From a virus: a stretch of 48,962 nt of DNA. The notes under the pieces were generated by a model. That model was given only the letters and a program-made list of their open reading frames with translations, was not told where the DNA came from and ran no database searches. Location: positions 1 through 48,962 of the IMG/VR virus record IMGVR_UViG_3300025949_000035, one strand, 5' to 3'. Shown here piece after piece: positions 23,957 to 32,289 of the stretch. Each line of letters begins with the position of its first letter. Position 1 is the first letter of the stretch. Both the position numbers and the translations under genes were made by a program.

Positions 23957-24802
23957 CTAGTTGGCGACGATGTTGAACCTCAGGTAGAGGTTGCCCACGA
24001 GGCCCGCGCCGGCGGACAGCGTGCCCGTCACCCACCCGTTGGCCGCCACCTTGACGGCCGCCGTGTTGGAGAACAGGCCCGCGGCCGTGTGGACGTCCTG
24101 GGCGTTGAGAAGGTTGGTGCCGGCGGACGTGCCGTTGGCGGCCGTGCCGACCGACAGGGTGCACGCGCTGGTCGCGACTGTCTTGATGTCCGCGATGCAG
24201 TCGCCGGCCGGTATGATGAGCGGGGTGGCGAACGGGCTCTGCCACGCGAACGCGCCGCCATTGCCGCCGGTCACCGCGAGGGCGAAGCCGTCGTTGCGGA
24301 CGCCTGTGACGAGGCCGTATGTGTCCCCCATGTTGAGGTACCCCTCGGTGCCCCACAGCCGGATGCGGTTGTCGTCGAGGATGACGCCGCACGGCTGCTG
24401 GCCGAACCAGGCCGGCGCCGTGTCGAGGCCGCCCTTGACGGAGCCCGACAGGTACACCGGGACCGGGCCGCCGGCCGCGCTGAGGAACGAGTTGATGAGG
24501 CCCTGCCCGTACGCCCAGTCGCAGTCGCGGATGAGCGTGAGGGCGTCGGCCTGGGCGACCTTGGCCGCCTGCGGCGCGAAGCCGTGGACGAACGCCTTGG
24601 CGGCGTCGCCGCCGGTCGCGTCGGCCCGCATAATCATCATGGTCGGCACGCCGGCAGAGATGGCCGTCGTGTTAGGGACGAGCGTGCACGCGTCGCCGGC
24701 TGCGATGTCCTCGCCGACGATGTACCCGGAGCCTACCCGGTTGTGCCCGTCCGGCAGCTTGCTGATCGGGGACGGAGTCCCGTACTTTGCAACAGCACCC
24801 AT
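23957..24802 (-). CDS. Capsid decoration protein candidate
   Basis: A 281-residue beta-rich protein between protease/scaffold and capsid genes. The N-terminal part has a DUF2190-like pattern (GEDIAAGDACTLV, then HGFAPQAAKVAQADALTLI). The C-terminal 100 residues are Ala/Gly/Thr-rich strands. Position and very high ATC use for isoleucine (about 14 of 16) suggest an abundant head protein such as a decoration or trimer-stabilising protein. Confidence 0.6.
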   Translation of the reverse strand: MGAVAKYGTPSPISKLPDGHNRVGSGYIVGEDIAAGDACTLVPNTTAISAGVPTMMIMRADATGGDAAKAFVHGFAPQAAKVAQADALTLIRDCDWAYGQGLINSFLSAAGGPVPVYLSGSVKGGLDTAPAWFGQQPCGVILDDNRIRLWGTEGYLNMGDTYGLVTGVRNDGFALAVTGGNGGAFAWQSPFATPLIIPAGDCIADIKTVATSACTLSVGTAANGTSAGTNLLNAQDVHTAAGLFSNTAAVKVAANGWVTGTLSAGAGLVGNLYLRFNIVAN

Positions 24803-24838
24803 TTTGTGCTGCCTCCTTTACGTTTTGTGTAAGTCGGC

Positions 24839-25534
24839 CTACATGCCGTAGATGCCGGACGCGCGCCGCTCACGGATGTTTGCGGCTGCGAGCTGCTCGG
24901 GCGTCTGTGTTAGTGTGCCTGTGTTGTCGGCCGACGCCATGTTAGGCGTCGTGGCTGCTCCTGCGTGCCCTACCTGCGGGTGGGCACCGGGCGCCGTGTT
25001 GCGCTGCATAGGCGCGCCGCCAGGCGGGGGCAGCAGCCCCTTGGTGACGGCGATCTGCTCGTACTGCTGCGCTAGGCCCCTCAGGGCCGTCATGTTGTCG
25101 ACCCCGTGCGAGTCGACTAGCTGCGCCGCATTGGCGCCGGCCTCCGGGCCGAGCGCTATAACGGCCAGCTGCTTGGTCTGCGTCTTGAGTCGGCCGAAGT
25201 AGTCGTCTCCGACCGTCGCGCGCGCCACAAGCGAGTTGAAGGCGGCCACATCGTGCACGCCGGCAGCATTGAGCGCCGTCGCGAGCGCCGGGTCGGGTGA
25301 CCAGGCGGTGGCCGCCGCGGCCGGCGTTTCCACTGCCGCGGCTGCCGCCCCCACGGCCTCCGCGGCGGGCTGCCCGTCGCCATCTGCCGCGGCCTGGGCC
25401 GCGTCGGCGGCCGTGGCCGCCTGGTTCGTGTCGTCGTTTGCCGCCGCGTCGGTGGCCGCCTCCTGGGCTGCCGCCGCTGTGTCGTCCTCCGCCAGCCAGC
25501 CGCGCACGACGGAAAGGTCTACGTCCTGTGCCAT
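24839..25534 (-). CDS. Nested scaffolding protein
   Basis: In-frame ATG 25534 is preceded by AAAGGAAA at eight bases and yields a 231-residue Ala-rich, acidic, helical product opening MAQDVDLSVVRGWL. It matches the C-terminal part of the protease gene, as Nu3 matches lambda gpC. The C-terminal 60 residues (PPPGGAPMQRN onward) could bind capsid. The capsid lacks an obvious internal scaffold domain, which supports this. Confidence 0.6.
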   Translation of the reverse strand: MAQDVDLSVVRGWLAEDDTAAAAQEAATDAAANDDTNQAATAADAAQAAADGDGQPAAEAVGAAAAAVETPAAAATAWSPDPALATALNAAGVHDVAAFNSLVARATVGDDYFGRLKTQTKQLAVIALGPEAGANAAQLVDSHGVDNMTALRGLAQQYEQIAVTKGLLPPPGGAPMQRNTAPGAHPQVGHAGAATTPNMASADNTGTLTQTPEQLAAANIRERRASGIYGM

Positions 25535-26425
25535 CGCTGATGTTTCCTTTCGCTTCTTGCCGCCCGGCTTGCGGGTCGACAGGACGTCGGCGTGCGCCGA
25601 GTCCATGCTCATAATCGCGTCGACGAGGCCGACGCGCTTGGCCTCCGCCCCGACGAACATGCCTCCGTTGGCCACTCTGGCCAGCTGCTTCTCGTCCATG
25701 CCACGGCCCTTGGCCACGGAGCGCGCGAACAGCCCCATGAGGCTGTCCATGCGCTTCTGCACGACGCCGAGGTGCTCGTCCTCGACCGGCCTGCGGCCGA
25801 TTGCCTTCTGCTCGCCCGCGTACACCACGTACCGCTTGATGCCCTGCATCTCCTCGCGCCGCGTGGTGTCGACCAGCTCCGTGTAGACGCCTATGGAGCC
25901 GACGATGGCGTTGACGTTCGCATACGCGTTCCTGCACTGTGCCAGGATCAGGTAGCCCGCCGAGCAGCAGTTGTCCTGGGCGTACCCGTCGATCGGCTTG
26001 ATCTTGCCCGCGCGCCGCACGGTGTCTGCCAGGTCGAACGAGCCGTCGACGGTGCCGCCGGGCGTGTCGAACACCAGCATTATGGACTGCACGGCGTCGT
26101 CGGCCACTGCCTTGCGGATGGCCTCCTGCACGGACACAGTCGCCGTGCCGCCGAACATCTCCTGCATGCTGTTGGCCTGCTTGGTCATCGGGCCGCCGAT
26201 GCCGATGTAGGCCACGCCGTCCTCGGCGCGGTACGACGGCGGCGACGTGTTGCCGGGGCCGGCGGCCGCCCTGTTGGCGGCGTGCGCCCTGGCGACGTCC
26301 GCCAGCGTCATGCCCTCAAGCGCGAGTATGATAGTGCCGGCGTAGCCCTCGTCTATCATCCAATGGCGCCCTATGGACGCCAGCAGGCCCAGCGCGTTGA
26401 CCGGCGCCTCCCTATCTATTTGCAC
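24839..26425 (-). CDS. S49-family prohead protease with C-terminal scaffold region
   Basis: SppA-like serine protease that matures the prohead. Core strands and helices: VAYIGIGGPM (71-80), SIMLVFDTPGG (114-124), and the Ser motif DNCCSAGY with S155; Lys207 in GEQKAIG is the likely general base. The family Ala before Ser is replaced by Cys. From residue 298 on the protein is Ala-rich and helical, a scaffold-like extension of 231 residues that also has its own start (see 24839-25534), the same layout as lambda C/Nu3. Confidence 0.8.
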   Translation of the reverse strand: MQIDREAPVNALGLLASIGRHWMIDEGYAGTIILALEGMTLADVARAHAANRAAAGPGNTSPPSYRAEDGVAYIGIGGPMTKQANSMQEMFGGTATVSVQEAIRKAVADDAVQSIMLVFDTPGGTVDGSFDLADTVRRAGKIKPIDGYAQDNCCSAGYLILAQCRNAYANVNAIVGSIGVYTELVDTTRREEMQGIKRYVVYAGEQKAIGRRPVEDEHLGVVQKRMDSLMGLFARSVAKGRGMDEKQLARVANGGMFVGAEAKRVGLVDAIMSMDSAHADVLSTRKPGGKKRKETSAMAQDVDLSVVRGWLAEDDTAAAAQEAATDAAANDDTNQAATAADAAQAAADGDGQPAAEAVGAAAAAVETPAAAATAWSPDPALATALNAAGVHDVAAFNSLVARATVGDDYFGRLKTQTKQLAVIALGPEAGANAAQLVDSHGVDNMTALRGLAQQYEQIAVTKGLLPPPGGAPMQRNTAPGAHPQVGHAGAATTPNMASADNTGTLTQTPEQLAAANIRERRASGIYGM

Positions 26426-28319
26426 GCGTACTCTCCCTGGCCGCTGCGGCCACTAGGTCCCTTGCGTACTGGAACGTGTCCAGCCCGTCCGCGTATACAT
26501 ACTGCGACAGGCCCTCGGCCTTCGGCGTCGACTTCTTGGCACCGCGCTCCTCCTTGGTCGTGCCCTCGGAGTTCGGGTTCTGCGGAACGGCGCGCTTGCC
26601 GCTGTTGTCCTGCTTCCTCGGCCCCCTGACGGCGCCGCCGGCGCCGCCCTTGCGGGAGTCGGACCCGGCCGTCGGGCTGTTGGTCGCGGCCTCGGCGTCC
26701 GGCAGCGGCTCTATCACGCCGGGCTGGGCCTCTGCGACGGCCGAGTGGCCCGTCACCTCGACCGAGCCCTCGTCGTGCGTCACGTAGCCGAGCTTCTCCT
26801 TGTTGGTCGCGTTCAGGATGCGCACGGCCTCGGTGTTCGCCTCGACCAGCGCGTCGTTCGTCTTGATGCGGTCGTACTCGGCGACTGCGTACGACGTGGA
26901 CCCGAGGAGCCGCAGGTGCAGGTTGACAGCCCACACGACCAGCTCGGACACCAGCCCGCGCAGGTTCTCCAGGCCCTCGACGTAGATCGTCCACTCGACG
27001 GACGTGAACTGCGTGACGCTCTCGGACACGCCGAGCAGTGTCGGCAGCGTCTTGAGCGCCTGGACGATGCGCATCCGCAGGAACGACAGTATCTCGGACA
27101 GCCCCTGCCAGGAGCCCGGCTGCAGGTTGTCGACCTGGCCGGACGACTGGTGCACGATGTTGTCGGAGCTCTGCAGCTGCCCGACGTAGTTGACGACCTC
27201 CATGAACCGGGCGTTCACCCAGTCGGCCGCCTTCTTCGGGTCCGATATGCGGTACACCTCGACGGCCACCTTGTGTAGGGCCATCAGGTCGACGCCGACC
27301 CTGAGCCGCGGCCACGCCGCGTTGTGCACGGCGTCGCGCAGGTCCTGCATGAGCGCCAGGTCGGCGATCGCCTCGGACAGGGCCGTCGCGTACGGCGCGC
27401 GGCCGTACGGGTCGTCAATGATCGGGTCTATCGCCCGCCACGTGAACGTCTCAGGGTTCAGCGGTATGAACGCGCCCCCGAGTACCGACGGCATGCCTGC
27501 CGGCCCCATCGGGGCGTTCGGCGGAGGCGGCGGCGTGGCGTATGGGCCCTGGGCGAATGCTCCCAGCCCGATCGGGAACCGCTGCCGCTGGTACGGCCAG
27601 AGGTCGTCGTTCCTGTTCCAGCGCGCGAAGTACACCGAGAGGCTGTCGACCGGCCACAGCCTGTGCAGGCCGCGGATCGCCCCGGACGGGACGCCCTCGA
27701 CGCATATCAGGCCGGTGAACAGGCCCATCATGGTCAGCTGCGTGAGCAGCCCGTTCAGGCCGCCTATCTCGGGCGGGAGGCCGGCGAAGAACGCGTCCGC
27801 CTGCGCTTGCGCCGCCTCGTCCTTCTCCTTGGGCGCGCCGGGCGCGGCCCGCTTGTACACAGTTATGTTGTACCCGTCGCGCGGGCACGTCAGCCGCAGC
27901 GCGTTCCACAGGGCAAGCCCGACCGACGGGTGCACGTCCGGCAGCAGGGACAGGAGCCGCATCGGGTACGTCGTCGCGTACTCCTGTATCTGCTCCGACG
28001 TCTGGCCGAACAGCGGGTCGACCGGCGCGCGCCGCGCCAGGACGCCCATGCCGCCCGACGCGAACGGCGTCCAGTTGCGCGGCTCCGACAGGCGCTCGCC
28101 GCGGCCGGGCGCGCCCGTCGCCTGCATCAGCTCCTGCTCGGCCCTCTGGCCGGGCGGCTGCACGTAGTTGCCTGGCGCCCGCGGCGCGGCGGCCCGCTGG
28201 CCCGCGCCGGACCCTGCCTGGCCCTGGCGGGTGTCGCCGGCGCCGCTAGTGCCAGTCGGCCGGCCACCCCGTCCCCGCGACCCTCGCCGCCTGCGCTTGC
28301 GCCCTTCCTCTTCTGCCAA
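26412..28319 (-). CDS. Portal protein
   Basis: A 635-residue protein between TerL and protease genes, the portal slot. Starts at TTG 28319, six bases behind GGAGGA. The first 90 residues are basic and disordered; the core contains DVHPSVGLALWNAL and a long stem-like helix around AIADLALMQDLRDAV (about 331-345). The C-terminal 110 residues are a Lys/Glu/Ser-rich tail. The N-terminal 74 bases overlap TerL. Portals form the dodecameric DNA channel at one capsid vertex. Confidence 0.75.
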   Translation of the reverse strand: MAEEEGRKRRRRGSRGRGGRPTGTSGAGDTRQGQAGSGAGQRAAAPRAPGNYVQPPGQRAEQELMQATGAPGRGERLSEPRNWTPFASGGMGVLARRAPVDPLFGQTSEQIQEYATTYPMRLLSLLPDVHPSVGLALWNALRLTCPRDGYNITVYKRAAPGAPKEKDEAAQAQADAFFAGLPPEIGGLNGLLTQLTMMGLFTGLICVEGVPSGAIRGLHRLWPVDSLSVYFARWNRNDDLWPYQRQRFPIGLGAFAQGPYATPPPPPNAPMGPAGMPSVLGGAFIPLNPETFTWRAIDPIIDDPYGRAPYATALSEAIADLALMQDLRDAVHNAAWPRLRVGVDLMALHKVAVEVYRISDPKKAADWVNARFMEVVNYVGQLQSSDNIVHQSSGQVDNLQPGSWQGLSEILSFLRMRIVQALKTLPTLLGVSESVTQFTSVEWTIYVEGLENLRGLVSELVVWAVNLHLRLLGSTSYAVAEYDRIKTNDALVEANTEAVRILNATNKEKLGYVTHDEGSVEVTGHSAVAEAQPGVIEPLPDAEAATNSPTAGSDSRKGGAGGAVRGPRKQDNSGKRAVPQNPNSEGTTKEERGAKKSTPKAEGLSQYVYADGLDTFQYARDLVAAAARESTRANR

Positions 28320-29898
28320 GCCCGCTCCTCCTCGTCCCCGACCCGCGGTGCGCCGGCACGCCGACGACCCCGAGGTGGCTCGCCTCCGCGGCCGCCATCG
28401 CCACGTCGCCCGCCTTCGGGTCCTTGTCGCGTATGCCGTCCTCGGCGGCCACCAGGTACCTCGTCGGGTCCATGCCGTGGTTCCACTTGTCTATCGGCTT
28501 GTCAAGCGTCCTGTCGCCGTCCCTGGCGGTGTGGCGCTTGCCCCAGACGTAGGCCCCGAACTCCTCGATGTCCGAGGTCGGCTGCATGTCCTCCTTCAGG
28601 GCCTCGTCGACGCCGCCGATCGGCTCGCAGCGCCTGAACATCAGCAGCGGCCTCTCCACGCCGCCGCTCCACTCCCTCTCGCGCGCCCTGAGGCGCGCCT
28701 GCACGGCCTGTATGCCCTCGATCACGTTCTTGACGGCCGCCCGCGTCCGCAGGCCGGTGTGCTTCTCCAGCGTGGCCCGCCCCTCGGCGTCCCAGTCGCA
28801 GATGACCTCCGACGGCAGCGGCTCGGGGAACGCCGCCGCCGGCACGTGCTCCGCGGCGCCGTCCGGGTCGTAGGACCAGCCCGAGTCCGCCAGCAGCATG
28901 CGCGCGGCGTCCTCGACGAGGGTCTCGGTCCGGTAGAGCAGCGCGTACCGCCACCAGCGGCGCGTGCCCGGCTGCCTGGCCCACTTCTGCACGCACATCG
29001 GGTCGTTCCACCCGAAGTCGACCGTCCACTTCCTGTCCCAGTCGTCCGGGGGGCGCGCGGTCGGCCCCCAGGGCGCCTTGCCGTCGCCGTCGCACCAGAC
29101 GTGCGCCTCGGCCGTGAACTCCTCGTAGACCGCGCCCTCCGCGCCAGCCCACAGCCCGAGCCGGAGCCGCTTGTAGCGCGGGCCGGTCAGGTTGTCGAGG
29201 CGCGCCAGGTACTTGAGCCCGAACTCCGTGAAGCGCCCCGGCCGCCCGAGGGCTGGGTGCGCGTCCGGCCACGCCGGGTCCCCGGGGGTCGTCCCCTCGT
29301 GGGCCAGCTGGAACAGCGTCGGGTTGTCCTCGTGCAGCGACGCTATCAGCCGCCACCGGCCCTGCAGCGACCGCTGCCGTATCCAGTGCTCCGGCGCGTC
29401 CGGGTTGCAGTCGAACAGCAGCTGCTGGAACGGCAGCACGCCGTTCCTGAGGCGGGACGAGAGCGACTCGAAGTCGGCCTCCTCGCACTCCGTCGCCTCC
29501 TGCACGTAGACCAGGTCGAACTCCGTCGACATTATCTTGCCGGGCTTGTCCAGCCCGACCACGGCTATCTCGGACCCGTTCGGGTACGTGTACTTCGTCC
29601 TGTGCGACCGCCGGATGGCGGTGACGTTCATCGGGTGGCCGTCGGGGACGACCTTCTCCTCGAACGTGAACAGCGCGGCCTCCGTCAGGGACTCGCGCGT
29701 TTTCCTCGCTATCAGGCACCGGACGTTCGGGTACTTCTCGCAGAGCAGGTGCAGCTTCTCAAGGCACGCCCGGCTCTTGCCGGTGCCCGCCGGGCCGCAG
29801 ACGCCGACGGTGTCGGACCTGTCGTACAGTATGTCGTACGCCGACCCCTGTGGCCTGAACGCCTTGCTGGTCCTGTCCTCGCCCGCCTTAGTCGCCAC
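28246..29898 (-). CDS. terL: Terminase large subunit
   Basis: DNA-packaging ATPase and nuclease. Walker A is GPAGTGKS (35-42), Walker B with catalytic Glu is LVYVQEATE (129-137), and the RNase-H-like nuclease opens with VDFGWNDP (D294). A second acidic site, EVICDWDAEG, lies near residue 376. GTG 29898 follows AGGAGAGG. The C-terminus is basic and overlaps the portal start. Packaging mode cannot be read from the sequence alone. Confidence 0.9.
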   Translation of the reverse strand: MATKAGEDRTSKAFRPQGSAYDILYDRSDTVGVCGPAGTGKSRACLEKLHLLCEKYPNVRCLIARKTRESLTEAALFTFEEKVVPDGHPMNVTAIRRSHRTKYTYPNGSEIAVVGLDKPGKIMSTEFDLVYVQEATECEEADFESLSSRLRNGVLPFQQLLFDCNPDAPEHWIRQRSLQGRWRLIASLHEDNPTLFQLAHEGTTPGDPAWPDAHPALGRPGRFTEFGLKYLARLDNLTGPRYKRLRLGLWAGAEGAVYEEFTAEAHVWCDGDGKAPWGPTARPPDDWDRKWTVDFGWNDPMCVQKWARQPGTRRWWRYALLYRTETLVEDAARMLLADSGWSYDPDGAAEHVPAAAFPEPLPSEVICDWDAEGRATLEKHTGLRTRAAVKNVIEGIQAVQARLRAREREWSGGVERPLLMFRRCEPIGGVDEALKEDMQPTSDIEEFGAYVWGKRHTARDGDRTLDKPIDKWNHGMDPTRYLVAAEDGIRDKDPKAGDVAMAAAEASHLGVVGVPAHRGSGTRRSGLGRRGRAQAQAARVAGTGWPADWH

Positions 29899-30103
29899 CG
29901 CCCGCGCCCCTCTCCTGCGCCACCCTCAGCGCGACAGCCGCCCGCGACGCCGGGTCCAGCAGCAGCGCGACGGTCGCGACGTAGACCTGGGCGAAGTCCG
30001 ACGGGTTGCCGCCGGACTCCGCGACGCGGCGCGCGGCCGAGCCCCACACGACCCCGACCACGGCCTGCGCCTCCGCCGGCAGCCTGTCGATGCCCGTGAG
30101 CAC
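29888..30103 (-). CDS. Small helical protein between terminase genes
   Basis: GTG 30103 follows AGGAGGGA. The 71-residue product is helical and Ala/Val-rich (AQAVVGVVWGSAARRVA), ending in Gly-Gly-Gly-Asp, and overlaps TerL by 11 bases. Function unknown; position suggests a packaging accessory role. Confidence 0.5.
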   Translation of the reverse strand: MLTGIDRLPAEAQAVVGVVWGSAARRVAESGGNPSDFAQVYVATVALLLDPASRAAVALRVAQERGAGGGD

Positions 30104-30117
30104 GGCGCGCCTCCCTC

Positions 30118-30522
30118 CTAGAACGGCTCCTTGCCGGGCAGGAGCACGTAGTTGACGAAGCCGGCGACCGCGCCGCCGGCGGCCGCGATCTGCAGCTTCT
30201 GGCCGGGCAGCGTCTGGAACAGCGGGTCCGGCTGCTGGGGCACGGTCTTGTCGGCGTACTGCCCGCACTTGATCGCGCCGGTTAGGTCCGCCGGCGTGGT
30301 CCCGTCGGTTGTGATGAACTTGAACGACGCGCCCGCAGTGTCGACCGTCAGGCTGTACCCGACGACGGCGATGGCCTGCGCGCCGTACGACAGCGAGCCG
30401 GCCCCGGGCGCCGGCGCGTTGGCCGCGATCGCGGCGACGATGTCGCCCGTCACGCCTGAGCCGACCGACACGGGGGCGGACAGCACCGTGTGCTGCCTTG
30501 AGTTGAACCTCGAGTTGTCCAA
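30118..30522 (-). CDS. Beta-rich protein between terminase genes
   Basis: A 134-residue product from TTG 30522 behind GAGGGA. It has the Gly/Ala/Thr-rich strands of small head-decoration or fibre-tip barrels (SLSYGAQAIAVVGYSLTV, LQIAAAGGAVAGFVNYVL). It is odd for such a protein to lie between the terminase subunits. No family recognised. Confidence 0.5.
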   Translation of the reverse strand: MDNSRFNSRQHTVLSAPVSVGSGVTGDIVAAIAANAPAPGAGSLSYGAQAIAVVGYSLTVDTAGASFKFITTDGTTPADLTGAIKCGQYADKTVPQQPDPLFQTLPGQKLQIAAAGGAVAGFVNYVLLPGKEPF

Positions 30523-30537
30523 TTTGCGTCTCCCTCT

Positions 30538-31212
30538 TTACATGCGCTCCAGGTCGATGCCGATGTACAGCTTCCGCACCTGGGTTGTCTCAGTCTTCTC
30601 CGTCCACTGCCCCAGCTCGGTGGCCAGCTGCCTCGACAGCTCCGCCTCCGCGCGCAGCAGCCCGGCGTCCACCTCGAACTCGTCCACGACCTCCGCCTTG
30701 GGCCCCGAGCCGATCACGCGCTGTCTGTGCACCACGAGGCCGGACGACCCCCCCGGCGCCGAGGCCAGCAGCGCGTCGAACTCGACGCCGGCGGCCTCCG
30801 CGGCCCTCGCGGAGGTCCCGGCCGCCGCGCGCTCCTCGACCACCTGCTGTATGCGCTCGAGCCTGTCCTGGTGGCGCGCCACGCGCGCCTCCTTGACCGC
30901 GAGGCCGTTCAGGGCGCAGCGCTCCAGCATCCTGGCCCGCAGGGCGGTGACCGCCGCGGCGAAGTCTGGGTCGCGCGTCCACTCGCGCACGGCCCCGGCC
31001 GACACGCCGACCGCTAGGCCGACGTCTACAGCCGTGAAGCGGCCGTCGGCGAGCATAGGCAGCGCGGCGATCCGCGGCTGCGTCCACTCGAACGAGCCGA
31101 GGGCCAGCTCCAGCCGCCCGCCGGGCAGCTCGAGCGCAACGATGTTGTTGGCCGGCGCTTGGCTGCCGGCCTGGGGCGAAAGCGTCTCCACGCCTACATT
31201 GTACCGCGCCAA
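30538..31212 (-). CDS. Terminase small subunit candidate
   Basis: A 224-residue protein at the promoter-proximal end of the late operon. Residues about 60-80 (FTAVDVGLAVGVSAGAVREW) form a helix-turn-helix, followed by a long charged helix (about 85-130) and an acidic C-terminal part, as in small terminases that recognise packaging sites. The listed start is TTG 31212 without a clear ribosome site; GTG 31191 is an alternative. Confidence 0.6.
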   Translation of the reverse strand: MARYNVGVETLSPQAGSQAPANNIVALELPGGRLELALGSFEWTQPRIAALPMLADGRFTAVDVGLAVGVSAGAVREWTRDPDFAAAVTALRARMLERCALNGLAVKEARVARHQDRLERIQQVVEERAAAGTSARAAEAAGVEFDALLASAPGGSSGLVVHRQRVIGSGPKAEVVDEFEVDAGLLRAEAELSRQLATELGQWTEKTETTQVRKLYIGIDLERM

Positions 31213-31344
31213 GGCCGGCCGGTCCAGGCCCGGCCGAAAATACCGGCCGAGGGGCCGAGCGAGACCAAGTACGTACCAACTTTACCGTTCTGGCGGAAAA
31301 CTCCGTGCGGGTGGCGCGGGACTAACTCCGGGCATCGGGCATGG

Positions 31345-31350
31345 TATAAT
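31345..31350 (+). promoter_or_regulatory. Extended -10 promoter element
   Basis: TGGTATAAT ends at 31350, an extended -10 (TGnTATAAT), followed by ATATATG as at 32921 and 36906. No good -35 is seen at normal distance. It lies 75 bases before the stronger promoter at 31420. Confidence 0.5.
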
Positions 31351-31419
31351 ATATATGTTGGTGACGAGGTCGACCGATCGACATCGAAATCAATCAATCA
31401 AAAAATATGTCGAAATCTA

Positions 31420-31448
31420 TTGACATATGAGAGATGATATGATATAAT
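31420..31448 (+). promoter_or_regulatory. Consensus sigma-70-type promoter
   Basis: TTGACA (31420-31425), a 17-base spacer and TATAAT (31443-31448): both hexamers match consensus exactly. It drives the rightward operon beginning at 31503. Surrounding DNA is unusually AT-rich for this genome. Confidence 0.85.
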
Positions 31449-31454
31449 AAAGAT

Positions 31455-31470
31455 GTCGATAATGATCGAC
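31455..31470. promoter_or_regulatory. Candidate operator palindrome at the transcription start
   Basis: GTCGAT and ATCGAC form a perfect inverted repeat around AATG, lying at the expected start point of the 31420 promoter. Further GTCGA half-sites occur upstream at about 31369, 31378 and 31409. A repressor, perhaps the ribbon-helix-helix-like product of the next gene, could bind here; that is inference. Confidence 0.5.
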
Positions 31471-31502
31471 GAAACCAACAACTAAACAACAGGAGACAGA
31501 TT

Positions 31503-31934
31503 ATGTCAACAACAGCCACTTCGTCCATCGTGGACGCCGTCAAGGCGATGGTCGCCGCCACCCAGGTCGCGAAGGACCAGCGCAAGAAGACGACCGACGT
31601 CAACCAGGCGACGGGCAAGAACTTCACGTCGAAGGACAAGGCGGTTCTCGGCATCGACGACGACCGCTCCATCACCTGGGCGTACCCGAACTTCGAGGCG
31701 ACCGACTCCGAGAAGTTCAAGCTGCTCGCGAAGGCCTGCGACACGACGGCCAGCGAGCTCGCGAGCCGCATCGTCATGGACTGGTTCGACAAGAACCGCG
31801 AGGCGATCGAGCCGGTCGTCGCCGACCAGCTGAGAGGCGAGCAGACCGAAGAGGACCTGCAGAAGAAGCTCGAGGCGATACAGCGACAGCAGGCCGCGAC
31901 GCTGGCCAAACTCGAGGCGCTCCGCAAGAAGTAG
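31503..31934 (+). CDS. Ribbon-helix-helix-like protein, paralogue 1
   Basis: A 143-residue protein behind AGGAGACAGATT and the perfect promoter. The centre (RSITWAYPNFEATDSE, then helices KFKLLAKACD and ASELASRIVMDWF) has the strand-helix-helix order of ribbon-helix-helix DNA-binding proteins and resembles those at 38507 and 45149. The C-terminus is a charged coiled coil. Codons are GC-ended and isoleucine is mostly ATC, so it is probably abundant. A hammerhead ribozyme begins three bases after its stop. Confidence 0.6.
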   Translation: MSTTATSSIVDAVKAMVAATQVAKDQRKKTTDVNQATGKNFTSKDKAVLGIDDDRSITWAYPNFEATDSEKFKLLAKACDTTASELASRIVMDWFDKNREAIEPVVADQLRGEQTEEDLQKKLEAIQRQQAATLAKLEALRKK

Positions 31935-31936
31935 CA

Positions 31937-32005
31937 GGACGAAACCTAGCCACCGCCGAGAGGCGGTGGCGACGGTCCCGCGGTGACGCCGCGGCTGACG
32001 AGTCC
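31937..32005 (+). ncRNA. Type II hammerhead ribozyme 1
   Basis: Order of elements fits a type II hammerhead. Stem II is GGAC (31937-31940) with GTCC (32002-32005). The core is GAAA (31941-31944) and CTGACGA (31995-32001). Stem III is ACC/GGT plus a 9-bp helix, GCCACCGCC with GGCGGTGGC, capped by GAGA. The GTC cleavage triplet is 31975-31977, and stem I is CCGCGG (31978-31983) with CCGCGG (31989-31994). All invariant core bases are present. Predicted cut is after 31977. Confidence 0.9.
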
Positions 32006-32025
32006 ACGACGAAAGGGGACGGACC

Positions 32026-32106
32026 ATGGCATACGCTATCGCATCGCTTGTCGTCGCATTCGCGACGTCGGTGTTCGGCGCCTACGTCTGGGCGCTCGTA
32101 CACTAA
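32026..32106 (+). CDS. 26-residue membrane micropeptide
   Basis: ATG 32026 follows AAAGGGGA at a normal distance, 21 bases past ribozyme 1. The peptide is almost wholly hydrophobic (AIASLVVAFATSVFGAYVWAL), a single membrane span with no charged residue inside. Good ribosome site and placement argue that it is real. Function unknown. Confidence 0.5.
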   Translation: MAYAIASLVVAFATSVFGAYVWALVH

Positions 32107-32121
32107 CACATGGAGGTCATC

Positions 32122-32289
32122 ATGACCCGACAACAGCTTGGCTTCGCCAAGCGCTACTACAAGGCGCTGCCGCGCGACCTGGCGCGGCGGCTGGCCAGGG
32201 CCTGGGCGCAGTCCAGGCAGGCGCACACCGAGACCGAAGGGGAGCGCAAGCTCAACGACGTCCGCCGTCGCGGCGTGGAGGTGCTATGA
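32122..32289 (+). CDS. Small basic helical protein
   Basis: A 55-residue frame starting at ATG 32122 behind GGAGG. Rich in Arg/Ala/Lys (LARRLARAWAQSRQ), without recognisable motif; it could bind nucleic acid. Overlaps the next gene by four bases (ATGA). Confidence 0.5.
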   Translation: MTRQQLGFAKRYYKALPRDLARRLARAWAQSRQAHTETEGERKLNDVRRRGVEVL

